The notes below the pieces were generated by a model. It saw nothing but the letters and a program-made list of their open reading frames with translations, ran no database searches and was not told the DNA's origin. Below, piece after piece: positions 29,140 to 37,872 of a stretch of 64,000 nt of DNA. This stretch comes from Pseudomonas sp. PSE14 (lineage in GTDB: Bacteria > Pseudomonadota > Gammaproteobacteria > Pseudomonadales > Pseudomonadaceae), in the NCBI RefSeq assembly GCF_029203285.1, contig NZ_CP115669.1:2356001-2420000 (forward strand), in the 5' to 3' direction. Within the stretch, counting starts at the first letter, position 1. Every line of letters begins with the position of its first letter. Made by a program: the position numbers and the translations under genes.

Positions 29140-31101
29140 ATGAGCAGTCAGATGGGGGGACGTTCGTCCATTTTCTGGGCGCCCCGGCGTGCAGGCGCGG
29201 TGATGGGACTCTTGCCGCTGCTGGTGGCGGGTTCGGCGCAGGCCCTGGAGTTCAAGCTCGCCGACAACGAGGTCACCGGCTCTCTGGACAGCACCCTGTC
29301 CTACGGCGCGATGTGGCGCGTGCAGGGCCGCGACAAGAGCAACATCACGGACATCAACGCCGACGACGGCAACCGCAACTTCGACACCGGGCTGGTCTCC
29401 CAGGTGTTCAAACTCACTTCCGACCTGTCGGCCAAATACCAGAACTACGGCCTGTTCATGCGTGGCACCGCGTACTACGACACGCAGATCATGGACAAGC
29501 GCAACGACTACTACGACACCACCGATGGCGTGGTGCGGCCCAGCCAGTCGTATCCCCAGGACGATCACTTCACCGAAGACACCCGGCACATCGCCGGCCG
29601 CAAGGCCGAATTGCTTGACGCCTACCTGTCCGGCAGCTGGGACATCGCCGAACACCCGCTCACCGGCCGCGTCGGCCGCCAGGTGCTGAACTGGGGCGAG
29701 GGCGTGTTCTACCGGGGTGGGGTCAACACCATCAACCCGGTGGACGCCGCGCGTTTCCACCTGCCGGGCTCGGAGCTCAAGGAGGTGCTGGTGCCGACGG
29801 AGGCCCTGAGCCTCAACTTCGGCCTGACCGACGACCTGTCGATGGAGACCTTCTACCAGTGGAAGTGGAAGGAAACCCGCCTGGACTCGGTGGGCACCTA
29901 CTTCTCCGACACCGACCTGTTCAGCGACGGCGGCAACACCGCTTACACCACCGAGGACAACCCGCTGATCAAGGAGCTGCTGGCCGGTTACCCGACCGTG
30001 GCGTCCCTTGGCCTGCTGGGCAATGGTCCCCACGGCCCCAATGCCTTCCTCGACCCGAACACTGGCACCTTCAAGGTCGCCAACGTCGGCAAGGACATCG
30101 ATGCCCGTGACGACGGCCAGTTCGGTGTGGCCTTCCGCTACATCGCCGAAGAGCTGAACTCGACCGAGTTCGGCTTCTATTTCGTCAACTATCACTCCAA
30201 GGAACCGCAGATCGCCGTCGACCTGCGCAACTACCAGGGGGTCGATGTCGCCGCCCTGAACTCGCTGCTCGGCCCGCTGGGCCTGGGCGAGGCGGTGCCC
30301 GGCCTGTCGACGCTGGACATGGCCAGCAACGCCGAGGCGCGCCGCGACTACGTCGAAGACATCCGCATGTACGGCTTCAGCTTCAACACCACCCTGGGGG
30401 ATGCCTCGGTGTCCGGCGAGATCGCCTACCGGCCGAACATGCCCATCAGCATCTCCGCCACCGACGACCTGCTCGGCGACCTGCTGACTCAGGGCGTGCT
30501 CGGCCAGACCAACCTGTTCGACGCCAACGTCCCCGCCGGCCAGGCCTGTGCGCCGGTGGCCGGCAAGCAGCTGTGCCGTGGCGAGCTGTTCGAGAACTAC
30601 GAGCGGGCCGAGACCTACAACATCTCGCTGTCGACCATCTACAACTTCGGCCCGCACCTGTCCTTCGACTCCATGACCGGGGTGGCCGAAGTGGCCTCCG
30701 AGCACATCCGTGGCAGCAGCCTGAAGTACACCGCCTGGGATGGCAGCGAGCGCAAGTTCGTCGGCGCCCAGGACAAGGCCTACGTCGGCGGTGCCGACGA
30801 CGACGTGCAGATCGACCGTGACAGCTACGGCTACACCCTGCTGCTCACCGGCAGCTGGAACGATGTCTACGCTGGGGTGAAGCTCTCGCCCTACGTCGTC
30901 TACCAGGAGGATTTCAGCGGCAACTCCGACCGCACCGGCAACTTCATCGAGGGACGCAAGGCCTACACCCTCGGCATCGACGCCAGCTACCTGAACACCT
31001 TCGAGGTCGGCACCCAGTACACCAGCTACTACGGGGCCGGCTCCAGCAACTCCATGCGTGACCGGGACAACGTCTCGGTCACGGCGAAATACTCGTTCTG
31101 A
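29140..31101 (+). CDS. DUF1302-family outer-membrane channel-like protein
   Basis: This large protein (653 residues from this start) has an N-terminal export signal (hydrophobic segment [16 protein letters not shown] then LEFKLADNEVTG). Repeated amphipathic beta strands end in an aromatic C-terminal Phe (SVTAKYSF), as in outer-membrane beta-barrels. DUF1302 genes are usually paired with DUF1329, as here, and linked to uptake or export of hydrophobic substrates. The AAGGAGG at 29122-29128 fits the ATG at 29140 better than that at 29131, though with a long 11-base gap; a TTG at 29113 is also in frame. Confidence 0.85.
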   Translation: MSSQMGGRSSIFWAPRRAGAVMGLLPLLVAGSAQALEFKLADNEVTGSLDSTLSYGAMWRVQGRDKSNITDINADDGNRNFDTGLVSQVFKLTSDLSAKYQNYGLFMRGTAYYDTQIMDKRNDYYDTTDGVVRPSQSYPQDDHFTEDTRHIAGRKAELLDAYLSGSWDIAEHPLTGRVGRQVLNWGEGVFYRGGVNTINPVDAARFHLPGSELKEVLVPTEALSLNFGLTDDLSMETFYQWKWKETRLDSVGTYFSDTDLFSDGGNTAYTTEDNPLIKELLAGYPTVASLGLLGNGPHGPNAFLDPNTGTFKVANVGKDIDARDDGQFGVAFRYIAEELNSTEFGFYFVNYHSKEPQIAVDLRNYQGVDVAALNSLLGPLGLGEAVPGLSTLDMASNAEARRDYVEDIRMYGFSFNTTLGDASVSGEIAYRPNMPISISATDDLLGDLLTQGVLGQTNLFDANVPAGQACAPVAGKQLCRGELFENYERAETYNISLSTIYNFGPHLSFDSMTGVAEVASEHIRGSSLKYTAWDGSERKFVGAQDKAYVGGADDDVQIDRDSYGYTLLLTGSWNDVYAGVKLSPYVVYQEDFSGNSDRTGNFIEGRKAYTLGIDASYLNTFEVGTQYTSYYGAGSSNSMRDRDNVSVTAKYSF

Positions 31102-31114
31102 TCCGGAGAGAACC

Positions 31115-32485
31115 ATGTACAAGAAGAGTTCCCTGATCGTCCTTGCCACCCTGGCGGCACTGGCCGTGACCGATGCGCGTGCCGCAGTTTCGGCGGACCA
31201 GGCGGCCAAGCTCAAGAGCAGTCTCACTCCGATGGGCGCGGAGAAGGCCGGCAACACCGCCGGCACCATTCCCGCCTGGACCGGCGGCCTGACCTCCGCG
31301 CCGGCCGGCTACAAGGGGTCGGGCGCGCACCATGTCGATCCCTTCGCCGGGGAGAAGCCGCAGTTCGTCATCACCAAGGCCAACCTGGACCAGTACAAGG
31401 CCAACCTGACGGCGGGGCAGATCGCACTCTTCAACGCCTACCCGGACAGCTTCCAGATGCCGGTGTATCCGACCCATCGCACCGGTTCGGCGCCGCAATG
31501 GATCTACGACAACATCTTCAAGAACGCCACCAGCGCCAAGCTGGTGGAAGGTGGCAACGGCTTCTCCGACGCCTACGGCGGCGTGCCGTTCCCCATCCCG
31601 CAGAGCGGCGTGGAGGCGGTGTGGAACCACATCGCCCGCTATCGCGGCACCTACATCGTGCGGCGTTCCTCCCAGGCCGGCGTGCAGCGCAACGGCGCCT
31701 ACTCGCTGGTGACCTCCCAGGACGAGGCGCTGTTCCGCTTCTACGACCCCAAGGGCAGCGCCGACAAGCTCGGCAACACGCTGTTCTACTACATGACCTT
31801 CACTACCGCCCCGGCGCGCCTGGCCGGTAATGGCGCGCTGGTGCAGGAGACCCTCGACCAGGTCAAGGAACCGCGCCAGGCCTGGGGCTACAACCCCGGC
31901 CAGCGTCGCGTGCGTCGGGCGCCGACCCTCGCCTACGACACCCCCATCGAAGACTCCGATGGCCTGCGTACCGCCGATGACACCGACATGTACAACGGTG
32001 CGCCGGACCGCTACGACTGGACCCTGGTGGGCAAGAAGGAAATCTACATCCCCTACAACAACTACCAGGTGACCAGCCCCGAGGTGAAGTACAAGGACCT
32101 ACTCACCCCTGGCCACATCAATCCCAAGTACACCCGCTACGAACTGCACCGCGTCTGGGTGGTGGACGGCAAGCTCAAGCCTGGCGCGCGGCACATCTAC
32201 TCGCGGCGTACCCTCTACCTCGACGAGGACAGCTGGGGTGCCGCCGTGGTGGACCAGTACGACGGCCGTGGCGAGCTGTGGCGCGTGTCCCAGGCCTACC
32301 TGAAGAGCTTCTACGAGCAGCCGATGGTGTGGACTGCGCTGGATACCTTCCACGACCTCCAGGCCCATCGCTACAGCATCCAGTGGCTAGACAACGAGGA
32401 ACCCGGCACAGCTGACTTCAGTCAGCCGGCCCCGGACGACTCCAACTTCAGCCCCTCGGCGCTGCGCCGCAAAGCTTCGCGCTGA
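31115..32485 (+). CDS. DUF1329-family periplasmic/outer-membrane protein (LolB-like fold)
   Basis: The 456-residue product has a signal peptide (MYKKSSLIVLATLAALAVTD, then ARA). DUF1329 landmarks follow: GTIPAWTGGL near residue 50, PQWIYDNIFKNATSAKLV, RAPTLAYDTPIEDSDGLRTA-type segment, and YELHRVWVVDGKLKPGARHI near 345. The family is thought to have a LolA/LolB-like lipid-binding fold. It starts 13 bases after the DUF1302 stop with GGAGAG before the ATG, so the two are an operon. Likely function: handling a hydrophobic or lipid substrate together with the barrel. Confidence 0.87.
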   Translation: MYKKSSLIVLATLAALAVTDARAAVSADQAAKLKSSLTPMGAEKAGNTAGTIPAWTGGLTSAPAGYKGSGAHHVDPFAGEKPQFVITKANLDQYKANLTAGQIALFNAYPDSFQMPVYPTHRTGSAPQWIYDNIFKNATSAKLVEGGNGFSDAYGGVPFPIPQSGVEAVWNHIARYRGTYIVRRSSQAGVQRNGAYSLVTSQDEALFRFYDPKGSADKLGNTLFYYMTFTTAPARLAGNGALVQETLDQVKEPRQAWGYNPGQRRVRRAPTLAYDTPIEDSDGLRTADDTDMYNGAPDRYDWTLVGKKEIYIPYNNYQVTSPEVKYKDLLTPGHINPKYTRYELHRVWVVDGKLKPGARHIYSRRTLYLDEDSWGAAVVDQYDGRGELWRVSQAYLKSFYEQPMVWTALDTFHDLQAHRYSIQWLDNEEPGTADFSQPAPDDSNFSPSALRRKASR

Positions 32486-32497
32486 GAGCAGAAACGA

Positions 32498-32530
32498 CAA
32501 AGGCCCCGAAAAGGGGCCTTTGGCTTTTTG
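32498..32530 (+). terminator. terminator after the DUF1329 gene
   Basis: AAAGGCCCC / GGGGCCTTT stem with a GAAAA loop, then GGCTTTTT. Confidence 0.88.
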
Positions 32531-32558
32531 CCGGGTGACTTTGCGTCTCGCACGGAAC

Positions 32559-32572
32559 GCGCTCGCTCCTAC
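32559..32572. repeat. REP half-unit remnant
   Basis: GCGCTCGCTCCTAC matches the 3' arm of the REP units elsewhere in the window, but the partner arm is missing. Confidence 0.5.
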
Positions 32573-32595
32573 ACATTCGGCGTCGTGCCAGCAGT

Positions 32596-32952
32596 TCAGT
32601 CCCCGCGATACTCGCAACCGCTGGTGCAGGTCTCATGCACCCGCACCTTGGACAGCTCCGGCAGCAACGGCTTGAGCTGTTGCCAGATCCAGCGGCAGAG
32701 GTTTTCGCTGGTGGGGTTTTCCAGCCCCGGAATCTCGTTCAGGTAGTTGTGGTCGAGCTGGTCGTAGATCGGCTTGAAGATCTGCTTGATCTCGGCGAAG
32801 TCGCGAATCCAGCCGGTGTACGGGTCGACCTCACCCTCGATGTAGATGGCGGCCCGGAAGGAGTGGCCATGCAGGCGGCCGCACTGATGCCCGGCGGGGA
32901 CGTGGGGTAGGCGGTGGGCGGCTTCGAAGGTGAACTCTTTGAACAATTCCAC
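32596..32952 (-). CDS. queD: 6-carboxytetrahydropterin synthase (QueD)
   Basis: The 118-residue enzyme of the PTPS/QueD family has zinc ligands H13, H28 and H30 (AAHRLP and RLHGHSF). The catalytic cysteine is C24 in [11 protein letters not shown] and the pterin-anchoring Glu lies near the C-terminus ([15 protein letters not shown]). It converts dihydroneopterin triphosphate to 6-carboxytetrahydropterin in queuosine/7-deazaguanine synthesis. It follows norR on the same strand after a GC hairpin at 32971-32990, so it is probably a separate unit. Confidence 0.92.
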   Translation of the reverse strand: MELFKEFTFEAAHRLPHVPAGHQCGRLHGHSFRAAIYIEGEVDPYTGWIRDFAEIKQIFKPIYDQLDHNYLNEIPGLENPTSENLCRWIWQQLKPLLPELSKVRVHETCTSGCEYRGD

Positions 32953-33059
32953 GGTGGTGCGCTCTATGACGATCGCCGGCCCGGAGACGGGCCGGCCGGA
33001 AAATGGGCACCTAGTCTATCACCAACCTGTAACCAGGGCCGGACGTTCCGGCCAGTGGC

Positions 33060-34616
33060 TCACCGGATCGCCAGTCGTTTCGCCAGGCGATTGAGGTTGG
33101 CGCGATCCAGTCCCAGCTCGCGTGCGACGGCTGCCCAGTTGCCGTCATGGCGTTCCAGGCTGAGGTTGATCATGCGCCGCTGGAAGGCATCGACTGCCGG
33201 GCGCAGTTCGCCCTCCGGACTGGCCTCCGGGTTGCTGTCGGAGATGGTGGAATCGCCGGGGGGCGACTGCTTCTGCTGTTCCAGCCCGAGGTCGTTCAGG
33301 CCGAGGCTGAGGATGCGCGAGCGCTGCGGATGGTTCGCCAGCGCCTTGAGCGACGCGCGCCCGATCAGGTGTTCCAGCTCGCGCACATTGCCCGGCCAGC
33401 CATAGTCGAGCAGGGCGGCCTGGGCCTCGCGGGTCAGGCGCAGGCTGCGCAGTCCCAGGCGTGGGCGGTTTTCTTCGAGGAAGTAGCCGGCCAGCAGCAG
33501 CACGTCGTTGCTGCGCTCGCGCAATGGCGGCACCCGCAAGGGGTAGACGCTCAGGCGATGATAGAGGTCGGCGCGGAAGCGCCCGGCACGCACCTCTTCG
33601 GCGAGGTCGCGGTTAGTGGCGGCGATCAGGCGCACGTCGACGTGGTGTTCGCGGTCCGAGCCCACCCGCTGCAGTTGTCCGCTCTGCAGCACGCGCAGCA
33701 GCTTGGCCTGGATCGCCAATGGCAGCTCGCCAACCTCGTCGAGGAACAGGGTGCCGCCATCGGCCAGCTCGAACTTGCCGCGCCGCTCGCCCACCGCGCC
33801 GGAGAAGGCGCCGCGTACGTGGCCGAACAGCTCGCTTTCCACCAGGGTTTCCGGCAGCGCCGCGCAGTTCAGGCTGACCAGTGGCTGCTCGCGGCGCAGG
33901 GAGTTGGCGTGGATCGACTGCGCCACCAGTTCCTTGCCCACGCCGGTCTCGCCGGTGATCAGCACGCTCAGGTCGCTGCCGGCCACCAGCTGGATTTCGT
34001 TCATCAGCGCCTGGTGCGCCTTGCTCTGGCCGATCAGCTCCCGCGGCTGGTCGCCGGAGGCGCGCTGGTAGGCATCGGCACGTTGTTGCTCGTGCTCGGC
34101 GCGCAGGGCGAGGTCGAGCATGCGCTGGCTGGCTTTCACCGTGGCGGCGGCGAGGCTGGCGAAGGCTTCCAGGTTGTCCAGGTCGCCGATGGAGAAGCGC
34201 TCCGGGTCGAGCGCGTCGAGGGTCAGCAGACCCCAGGGCTGCTCGTCGAGGAACAGCGGGCAACCCAGGCAGTCGTGCACCTCCAGGTGGCCGTGCAGGC
34301 CTTCCACCAGGCCGTCGTAAGGGTCCGGCAGGCCGCAGTCGGCGGCGAAACGGGTGGGGCCTGGGTGTTCGAGGAGGGCGCGCAGGCGCGGGTGCTCATT
34401 GATCTTGAAGCGGCGGCCGAGAGTGTCGGGGCTGAGCCCGTCGACGGCCAGTGGCACCAGCTGATCGCCCTCCAGGCGCAGCAGGGCGGTGGCATCGCAG
34501 GGCAGCAGTTGGCGCAGCGCTTCCAGCAGGCGCCGATAGCGTTCGCTGTCGGGCAACTCGCGGGAGAGGTCGGCGACCAGCGGAAGCAGGGTGGCCAGCA
34601 AGGGGTTTCGGGTCAT
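33060..34616 (-). CDS. fhpR: NO-responsive sigma-54 activator NorR/FhpR
   Basis: This 518-residue enhancer-binding protein has three domains. An N-terminal GAF domain (about 10-165) would bind NO at a non-haem iron. The AAA+ domain has Walker A GETGVGKE (222-229) and Walker B LFLDEVGE (290-297), and its sigma-54 contact loop reads GAFSGA (269-274) rather than GAFTGA. The Fis-type HTH (about 490-510, [19 protein letters not shown]) is at the C-terminus. The ATG at 34616 has AATGAGG 5 bases upstream; an ATG at 34661 would run through the operators. It is divergent from fhp, its expected target. Confidence 0.93.
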   Translation of the reverse strand: MTRNPLLATLLPLVADLSRELPDSERYRRLLEALRQLLPCDATALLRLEGDQLVPLAVDGLSPDTLGRRFKINEHPRLRALLEHPGPTRFAADCGLPDPYDGLVEGLHGHLEVHDCLGCPLFLDEQPWGLLTLDALDPERFSIGDLDNLEAFASLAAATVKASQRMLDLALRAEHEQQRADAYQRASGDQPRELIGQSKAHQALMNEIQLVAGSDLSVLITGETGVGKELVAQSIHANSLRREQPLVSLNCAALPETLVESELFGHVRGAFSGAVGERRGKFELADGGTLFLDEVGELPLAIQAKLLRVLQSGQLQRVGSDREHHVDVRLIAATNRDLAEEVRAGRFRADLYHRLSVYPLRVPPLRERSNDVLLLAGYFLEENRPRLGLRSLRLTREAQAALLDYGWPGNVRELEHLIGRASLKALANHPQRSRILSLGLNDLGLEQQKQSPPGDSTISDSNPEASPEGELRPAVDAFQRRMINLSLERHDGNWAAVARELGLDRANLNRLAKRLAIR

Positions 34617-34622
34617 TTTGAC
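34612..34622. promoter_or_regulatory. NorR operator 1
   Basis: GTCATTTTGAC, an inverted GTCA-N3-TGAC repeat fitting the NorR core GT-N7-AC. It overlaps the norR start codon on the minus strand, so binding could also autoregulate norR. Confidence 0.8.
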
Positions 34623-34631
34623 CTCATTGGA

Positions 34632-34642
34632 GTCATTATGAC
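34632..34642. promoter_or_regulatory. NorR operator 2
   Basis: GTCATTATGAC, a perfect GTCA-N3-TGAC inverted repeat, 20 bases centre to centre from operator 1. Confidence 0.85.
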
Positions 34643-34656
34643 TCATATTGATATTG

Positions 34657-34667
34657 GTCATTATGAC
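34657..34667. promoter_or_regulatory. NorR operator 3
   Basis: GTCATTATGAC, identical to operator 2 and 25 bases from it. It is about 50 bases upstream of the candidate sigma-54 promoter of fhp. Confidence 0.85.
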
Positions 34668-34708
34668 TCAATAATTCTCAAAGGTCCCGGAAATACTGGG
34701 CTGCAGGG

Positions 34709-34724
34709 TTGGCACGTTTTCTGA
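34709..34724 (+). promoter_or_regulatory. candidate sigma-54 promoter of fhp
   Basis: TTGGCACG followed by TTTTCTGA resembles the -24/-12 pattern TTGGCACG-N4-TTGC. The -24 element is perfect; the -12 element reads CTGA instead of TTGC. Position downstream of the NorR sites supports it. Confidence 0.6.
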
Positions 34725-34786
34725 AACGTCTCTGGCAGAAAGCACAGGCAGACCACTCTCTACCTGGCCAACCCGAGGAGATACCG

Positions 34787-35968
34787 ATGCTGTCCAACGA
34801 ACACCGTACCCTGGTCAAGGCCACCGTCCCGCTGCTGGAGACCGGCGGCGAGGCCCTGACCCAGCACTTCTACAAGATGATGCTGAGCGAATACCCCGAG
34901 GTACGCCCGCTGTTCAACCAGGCGCACCAGGCGTCCGGCGACCAGCCTCGCGCCCTGGCCAACGGTGTCCTGATGTACGCCCGCCACATCGACGAATTGG
35001 AGCAGCTCGGCCCGCTGGTGGCGAAGATCGTCAACAAGCATGCCGCGCTGCAGATCCTGCCGGAGCATTACCCGATCGTCGGCAGCTGCCTGCTGCGGGC
35101 AATCCGCGAGGTGCTGGGCGAGGAAATCGCCACCCAGGCGGTGATCGATGCCTGGGCCGCCGCCTATGGCCAACTGGCCGAGATCCTGATCGGTGCCGAG
35201 GAGTCGGTGTACCAGCAGAACGCGGAACAGCCCGGCGGTTGGCGTGGTGCGCGGCGCTTCCGTATCGCCCGCAAGGAGGTCGAGAGCGAGGAGATCACTT
35301 CCTTCTACTTCCAGCCGGCGGACGATGGTGCGCTGCTGGACTTCCAGCCCGGCCAGTACATCGGCCTGCGCCTGGAGCTGGACGGCGAGGAAGTACGCCG
35401 CACCTATTCGCTCTCCGATGCGCCCAATGGCCGCGAGTACCGCATCAGCGTGAAGCGCGAGGCGGAAGGCAAGGTCTCCAACCACCTGCACGACGAGATG
35501 AAGGTGGGGGATGAGATCGAGCTGTTCCCGCCGGCCGGCGACTTCTTCCTGCGTGATGGCGACAAGCCGTTGGTGCTGATCACCGCTGGCGTGGGCATTA
35601 CGCCGACGCTGGCGATGCTCAGGCAGGCCCTGGACAGCGGGCGCGAGGTGCATTTCATCCACTGCGCCCGTCATGGCGGCGTGCATGCGTTCCGCGACTG
35701 GATCGAGGCGCAGTCCGAAGCCCATCCGCACCTGCTGCATTACTTCTGCTACAGCGAGCCGCGGGAGCAGGACGAGGCGCACGCCGAGGGCTTCCTCAGC
35801 CGCGATCTGCTGGGCCAGTGGCTGCCGGCCAATCGCGATCTGGATGCCTATTTCCTCGGGCCCAAGCCCTTCATGGCCCAGGTGAAGCGTCATCTGCGCG
35901 AGCTCGGCGTGCCCGAGCAGCAGACCCACTACGAGTTCTTCGGCCCGGCCAGCGCGCTGGAGGCCTGA
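34787..35968 (+). CDS. fhp: flavohemoglobin (NO dioxygenase)
   Basis: The 393-residue enzyme converts NO and O2 to nitrate using NAD(P)H. The globin domain (1-140) has the CD1 region MMLSEYPEVRPLFN and proximal haem ligand H85 (KIVNKHAAL). The FAD domain has RTYSLSDAPNGREYRIS, and the NAD domain has LITAGVGITPTLAML and FLGPKPFM. The ATG at 34787 has GAGGAG upstream. It is driven by the NorR operators and sigma-54 site, and is followed by ppyR-like and nnrS genes in the same direction. Confidence 0.95.
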   Translation: MLSNEHRTLVKATVPLLETGGEALTQHFYKMMLSEYPEVRPLFNQAHQASGDQPRALANGVLMYARHIDELEQLGPLVAKIVNKHAALQILPEHYPIVGSCLLRAIREVLGEEIATQAVIDAWAAAYGQLAEILIGAEESVYQQNAEQPGGWRGARRFRIARKEVESEEITSFYFQPADDGALLDFQPGQYIGLRLELDGEEVRRTYSLSDAPNGREYRISVKREAEGKVSNHLHDEMKVGDEIELFPPAGDFFLRDGDKPLVLITAGVGITPTLAMLRQALDSGREVHFIHCARHGGVHAFRDWIEAQSEAHPHLLHYFCYSEPREQDEAHAEGFLSRDLLGQWLPANRDLDAYFLGPKPFMAQVKRHLRELGVPEQQTHYEFFGPASALEA

Positions 35969-36019
35969 AGCTGAAATACCCGGCCCGTTCGCGGGTCGGT
36001 TCAACCGAGGAGGTGTGTG

Positions 36020-36277
36020 ATGGACGGTCTTTTCGCTTGCCCCAGACGGAACCTGGCGATCTCGTCGACGCTGCTCGGCAGCGGGTTTGCGCTGTTGCTG
36101 GTGGGTATCACCGGTGCCTATGTCATCGATGCCGGGCTGTCGCTGCTGGCGATAGTCGCGTCCCACGCGCTCACCATCCTCGGTCCTACATTGCTGAAGC
36201 TGGGCTATGTGTTGCGGCTCATCGCCCAGCATCAGATGCGCAAGGAAGGCTGGGAGGCATGCTGTGTTGCTGGTTGA
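36020..36277 (+). CDS. ppyR: small two-helix membrane protein, PpyR-like
   Basis: This 85-residue protein has two hydrophobic helices (about 13-36 and 38-60) after a short CPRRNLA head. The tail is basic (LRLIAQHQMRKEGWE). Its position between fhp and nnrS matches P. aeruginosa PpyR, reported as a membrane regulator of the psl and pyoverdine operons; the identification rests mainly on that context. GAGGAGG at 36008-36014 fits the ATG at 36020 better than the GTG at 36017. It overlaps nnrS by 14 bases. Confidence 0.65.
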   Translation: MDGLFACPRRNLAISSTLLGSGFALLLVGITGAYVIDAGLSLLAIVASHALTILGPTLLKLGYVLRLIAQHQMRKEGWEACCVAG

Positions 36278-37454
36278 TCGAAAGGCCCTGTTGGCCATTC
36301 CGGCGCTGTGGCGCCTGGGTTTTCGTCCATTCTTCCTCGGCGGCGCGTTGTTCGCGCTGGTCGGCATCGCGGCCTGGGCGGCGGTGCTGCTGGGCCTGCT
36401 GCCGGCCTGGGAGCCCTTGGGCGGCTGGCTGGCCTGGCACCGCCATGAAATGCTCTTCGGCTTCGCCAGCGCCATCATCGCCGGCTTCCTGCTGACCGCC
36501 GTGCAGACCTGGACCGGCCGGCCCGGTGTCAGCGGACGCCCGCTGATGATCCTCGCCGCCATCTGGCTGGCGGCGCGGCTGGGTTGGCTCGGCGGTGCGC
36601 CGCTATGGCTGGTCACGCCTCTGGAGCTGGCCTTCCTGCCGGCGCTGGCGTTTTTCGTCGGGCGCAGCCTGTGGCAGGTGAAGCAGGTGCGCAACTACCC
36701 GGTGATCGCCGTGCTGGCGCTGCTCACCCTGGCCGATGCGCAGGTGATGCTGGGCCTCTGGGGCGGCCATGATGACTGGCAGCGCGGCGGGGTGCTGGCA
36801 GCGCTCTGGCTGGTGGCGGCGCTGATGGGCTTGATCGGCGGACGCGTCATTCCTTTCTTCACCCAGCGTGGCCTGGGCCGTACCGCACAGGTGCCGGCCT
36901 GGCCCTGGCTGGACAATCTGCTGCTGGCCGGCACGATGCTGGTGGCCGTGCTGACGGCGGCTGGCTTCGGTCTGGCGCCACATCCGCTGTTGGGCGCGTT
37001 GTTCGCGGTGCTCGCCGTGGGCCACCTGATTCGCCTGTGGCGCTGGCGGGACAAGGGCATCTGGGGCGTGCCGCTGCTGTGGTCGCTGCACCTGGCCTAT
37101 CTGTGGATGCTGCTGGCCCCGGCGGGCATGGCGGTATGGAACTTCGGTGCGCCGATTGCCCTCAGCCTGCCGATTCACGCGTTGACGGTCGGGGGTGTTG
37201 GCGGCCTGATCCTGGCGATGATCGCCCGTGTCAGCCTCGGTCACACGGGGCGTCCGCTGCAGCCGCCGAAGGTCATGGCCTGGGCGTTTGCGCTGCTGAA
37301 CCTGGGCGTGCTGTGCCGGGTCGTGCTGGTGCTGTGGCTGCCCATGCAGGGCCTGAGCCTGGCCGCGGCCTGCTGGGTGGTGGCCTTCCTGCTGTTTGCC
37401 TGGCACTACGGGCCGATGTTCTGGCAGCCGCGGGTGGATGGACAGCCGGGTTGA
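36264..37454 (+). CDS. nnrS: NnrS family haem/copper membrane protein
   Basis: The 396-residue protein has about 12 transmembrane helices. It has the NnrS opening PALWRLGFRPFFLGGALFAL, the conserved WHRHEMLFGFASAIIAGFLL, GGRVIPFFTQRG, and HALTVGGVGGLILAMIARVS. NnrS is a haem- and copper-containing inner-membrane protein linked to NO resistance. The GTG at 36264 is chosen because GGGAGG lies 6 bases before it. Translation is probably coupled to the preceding gene. It completes an fhp-ppyR-nnrS NO-response operon. Confidence 0.92.
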   Translation: MLLVDRKALLAIPALWRLGFRPFFLGGALFALVGIAAWAAVLLGLLPAWEPLGGWLAWHRHEMLFGFASAIIAGFLLTAVQTWTGRPGVSGRPLMILAAIWLAARLGWLGGAPLWLVTPLELAFLPALAFFVGRSLWQVKQVRNYPVIAVLALLTLADAQVMLGLWGGHDDWQRGGVLAALWLVAALMGLIGGRVIPFFTQRGLGRTAQVPAWPWLDNLLLAGTMLVAVLTAAGFGLAPHPLLGALFAVLAVGHLIRLWRWRDKGIWGVPLLWSLHLAYLWMLLAPAGMAVWNFGAPIALSLPIHALTVGGVGGLILAMIARVSLGHTGRPLQPPKVMAWAFALLNLGVLCRVVLVLWLPMQGLSLAAACWVVAFLLFAWHYGPMFWQPRVDGQPG

Positions 37455-37472
37455 TCTGGCTCCCCGTGGGAC

Positions 37473-37838
37473 TCACTGCCCCTGGCGCAGGCGCTTGAGC
37501 TCGGTGTTCAACCAGGTGGCGGTGTCCTGCGTGCCGTCTGGGCAACTGACCCGGTAGGGCTTGCCGCTCATGCTGCTCTTGCTGGCGGCGCGCTCGATGA
37601 AGTCTTCGGCGCTGCTCACCAGGTCCTTGTTCTCCAGGTAATCAAGCTTCTTCTGCAGATGCGCGCGGGCCTCGTTGCCCGGGTACTCGCTGCCGTTGCG
37701 GATGAAGCGGCAGTCGCTGTGCTCGACGAAGTCCAGCAGTTGGGTGACTTCCCGCCGTGCCTTGGCATCGAGGGCGGCGTGCGCACTCGTGCAGGCCAGC
37801 ATGAACGAGGCGAAAAGGAATGAAGCTGGACGGCGCAT
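37473..37838 (-). CDS. DUF5329-family secreted protein
   Basis: The 121-residue product has a signal peptide (MRRPASFLFASFMLACTSAH, then AALDAK). Its DUF5329 domain has conserved LLDFVEHSDCRFIRNGSEY and KPYRVSCPDGTQDTATWLN; the two cysteines probably form a disulfide. It is periplasmic and of unknown role. It lies 34 bases downstream of the patatin gene on the same strand, so they may be co-transcribed. Confidence 0.82.
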   Translation of the reverse strand: MRRPASFLFASFMLACTSAHAALDAKARREVTQLLDFVEHSDCRFIRNGSEYPGNEARAHLQKKLDYLENKDLVSSAEDFIERAASKSSMSGKPYRVSCPDGTQDTATWLNTELKRLRQGQ

Positions 37839-37872
37839 GGCAGGTCCCTGTCGAGTAAGTGAATCGTTCCGA

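Noticed and set aside
34661-34706. Start of norR at 34661, adding 15 residues
   Set aside because: These codons would be encoded by the operator sites themselves, and AATGAGG is correctly placed for the ATG at 34616.
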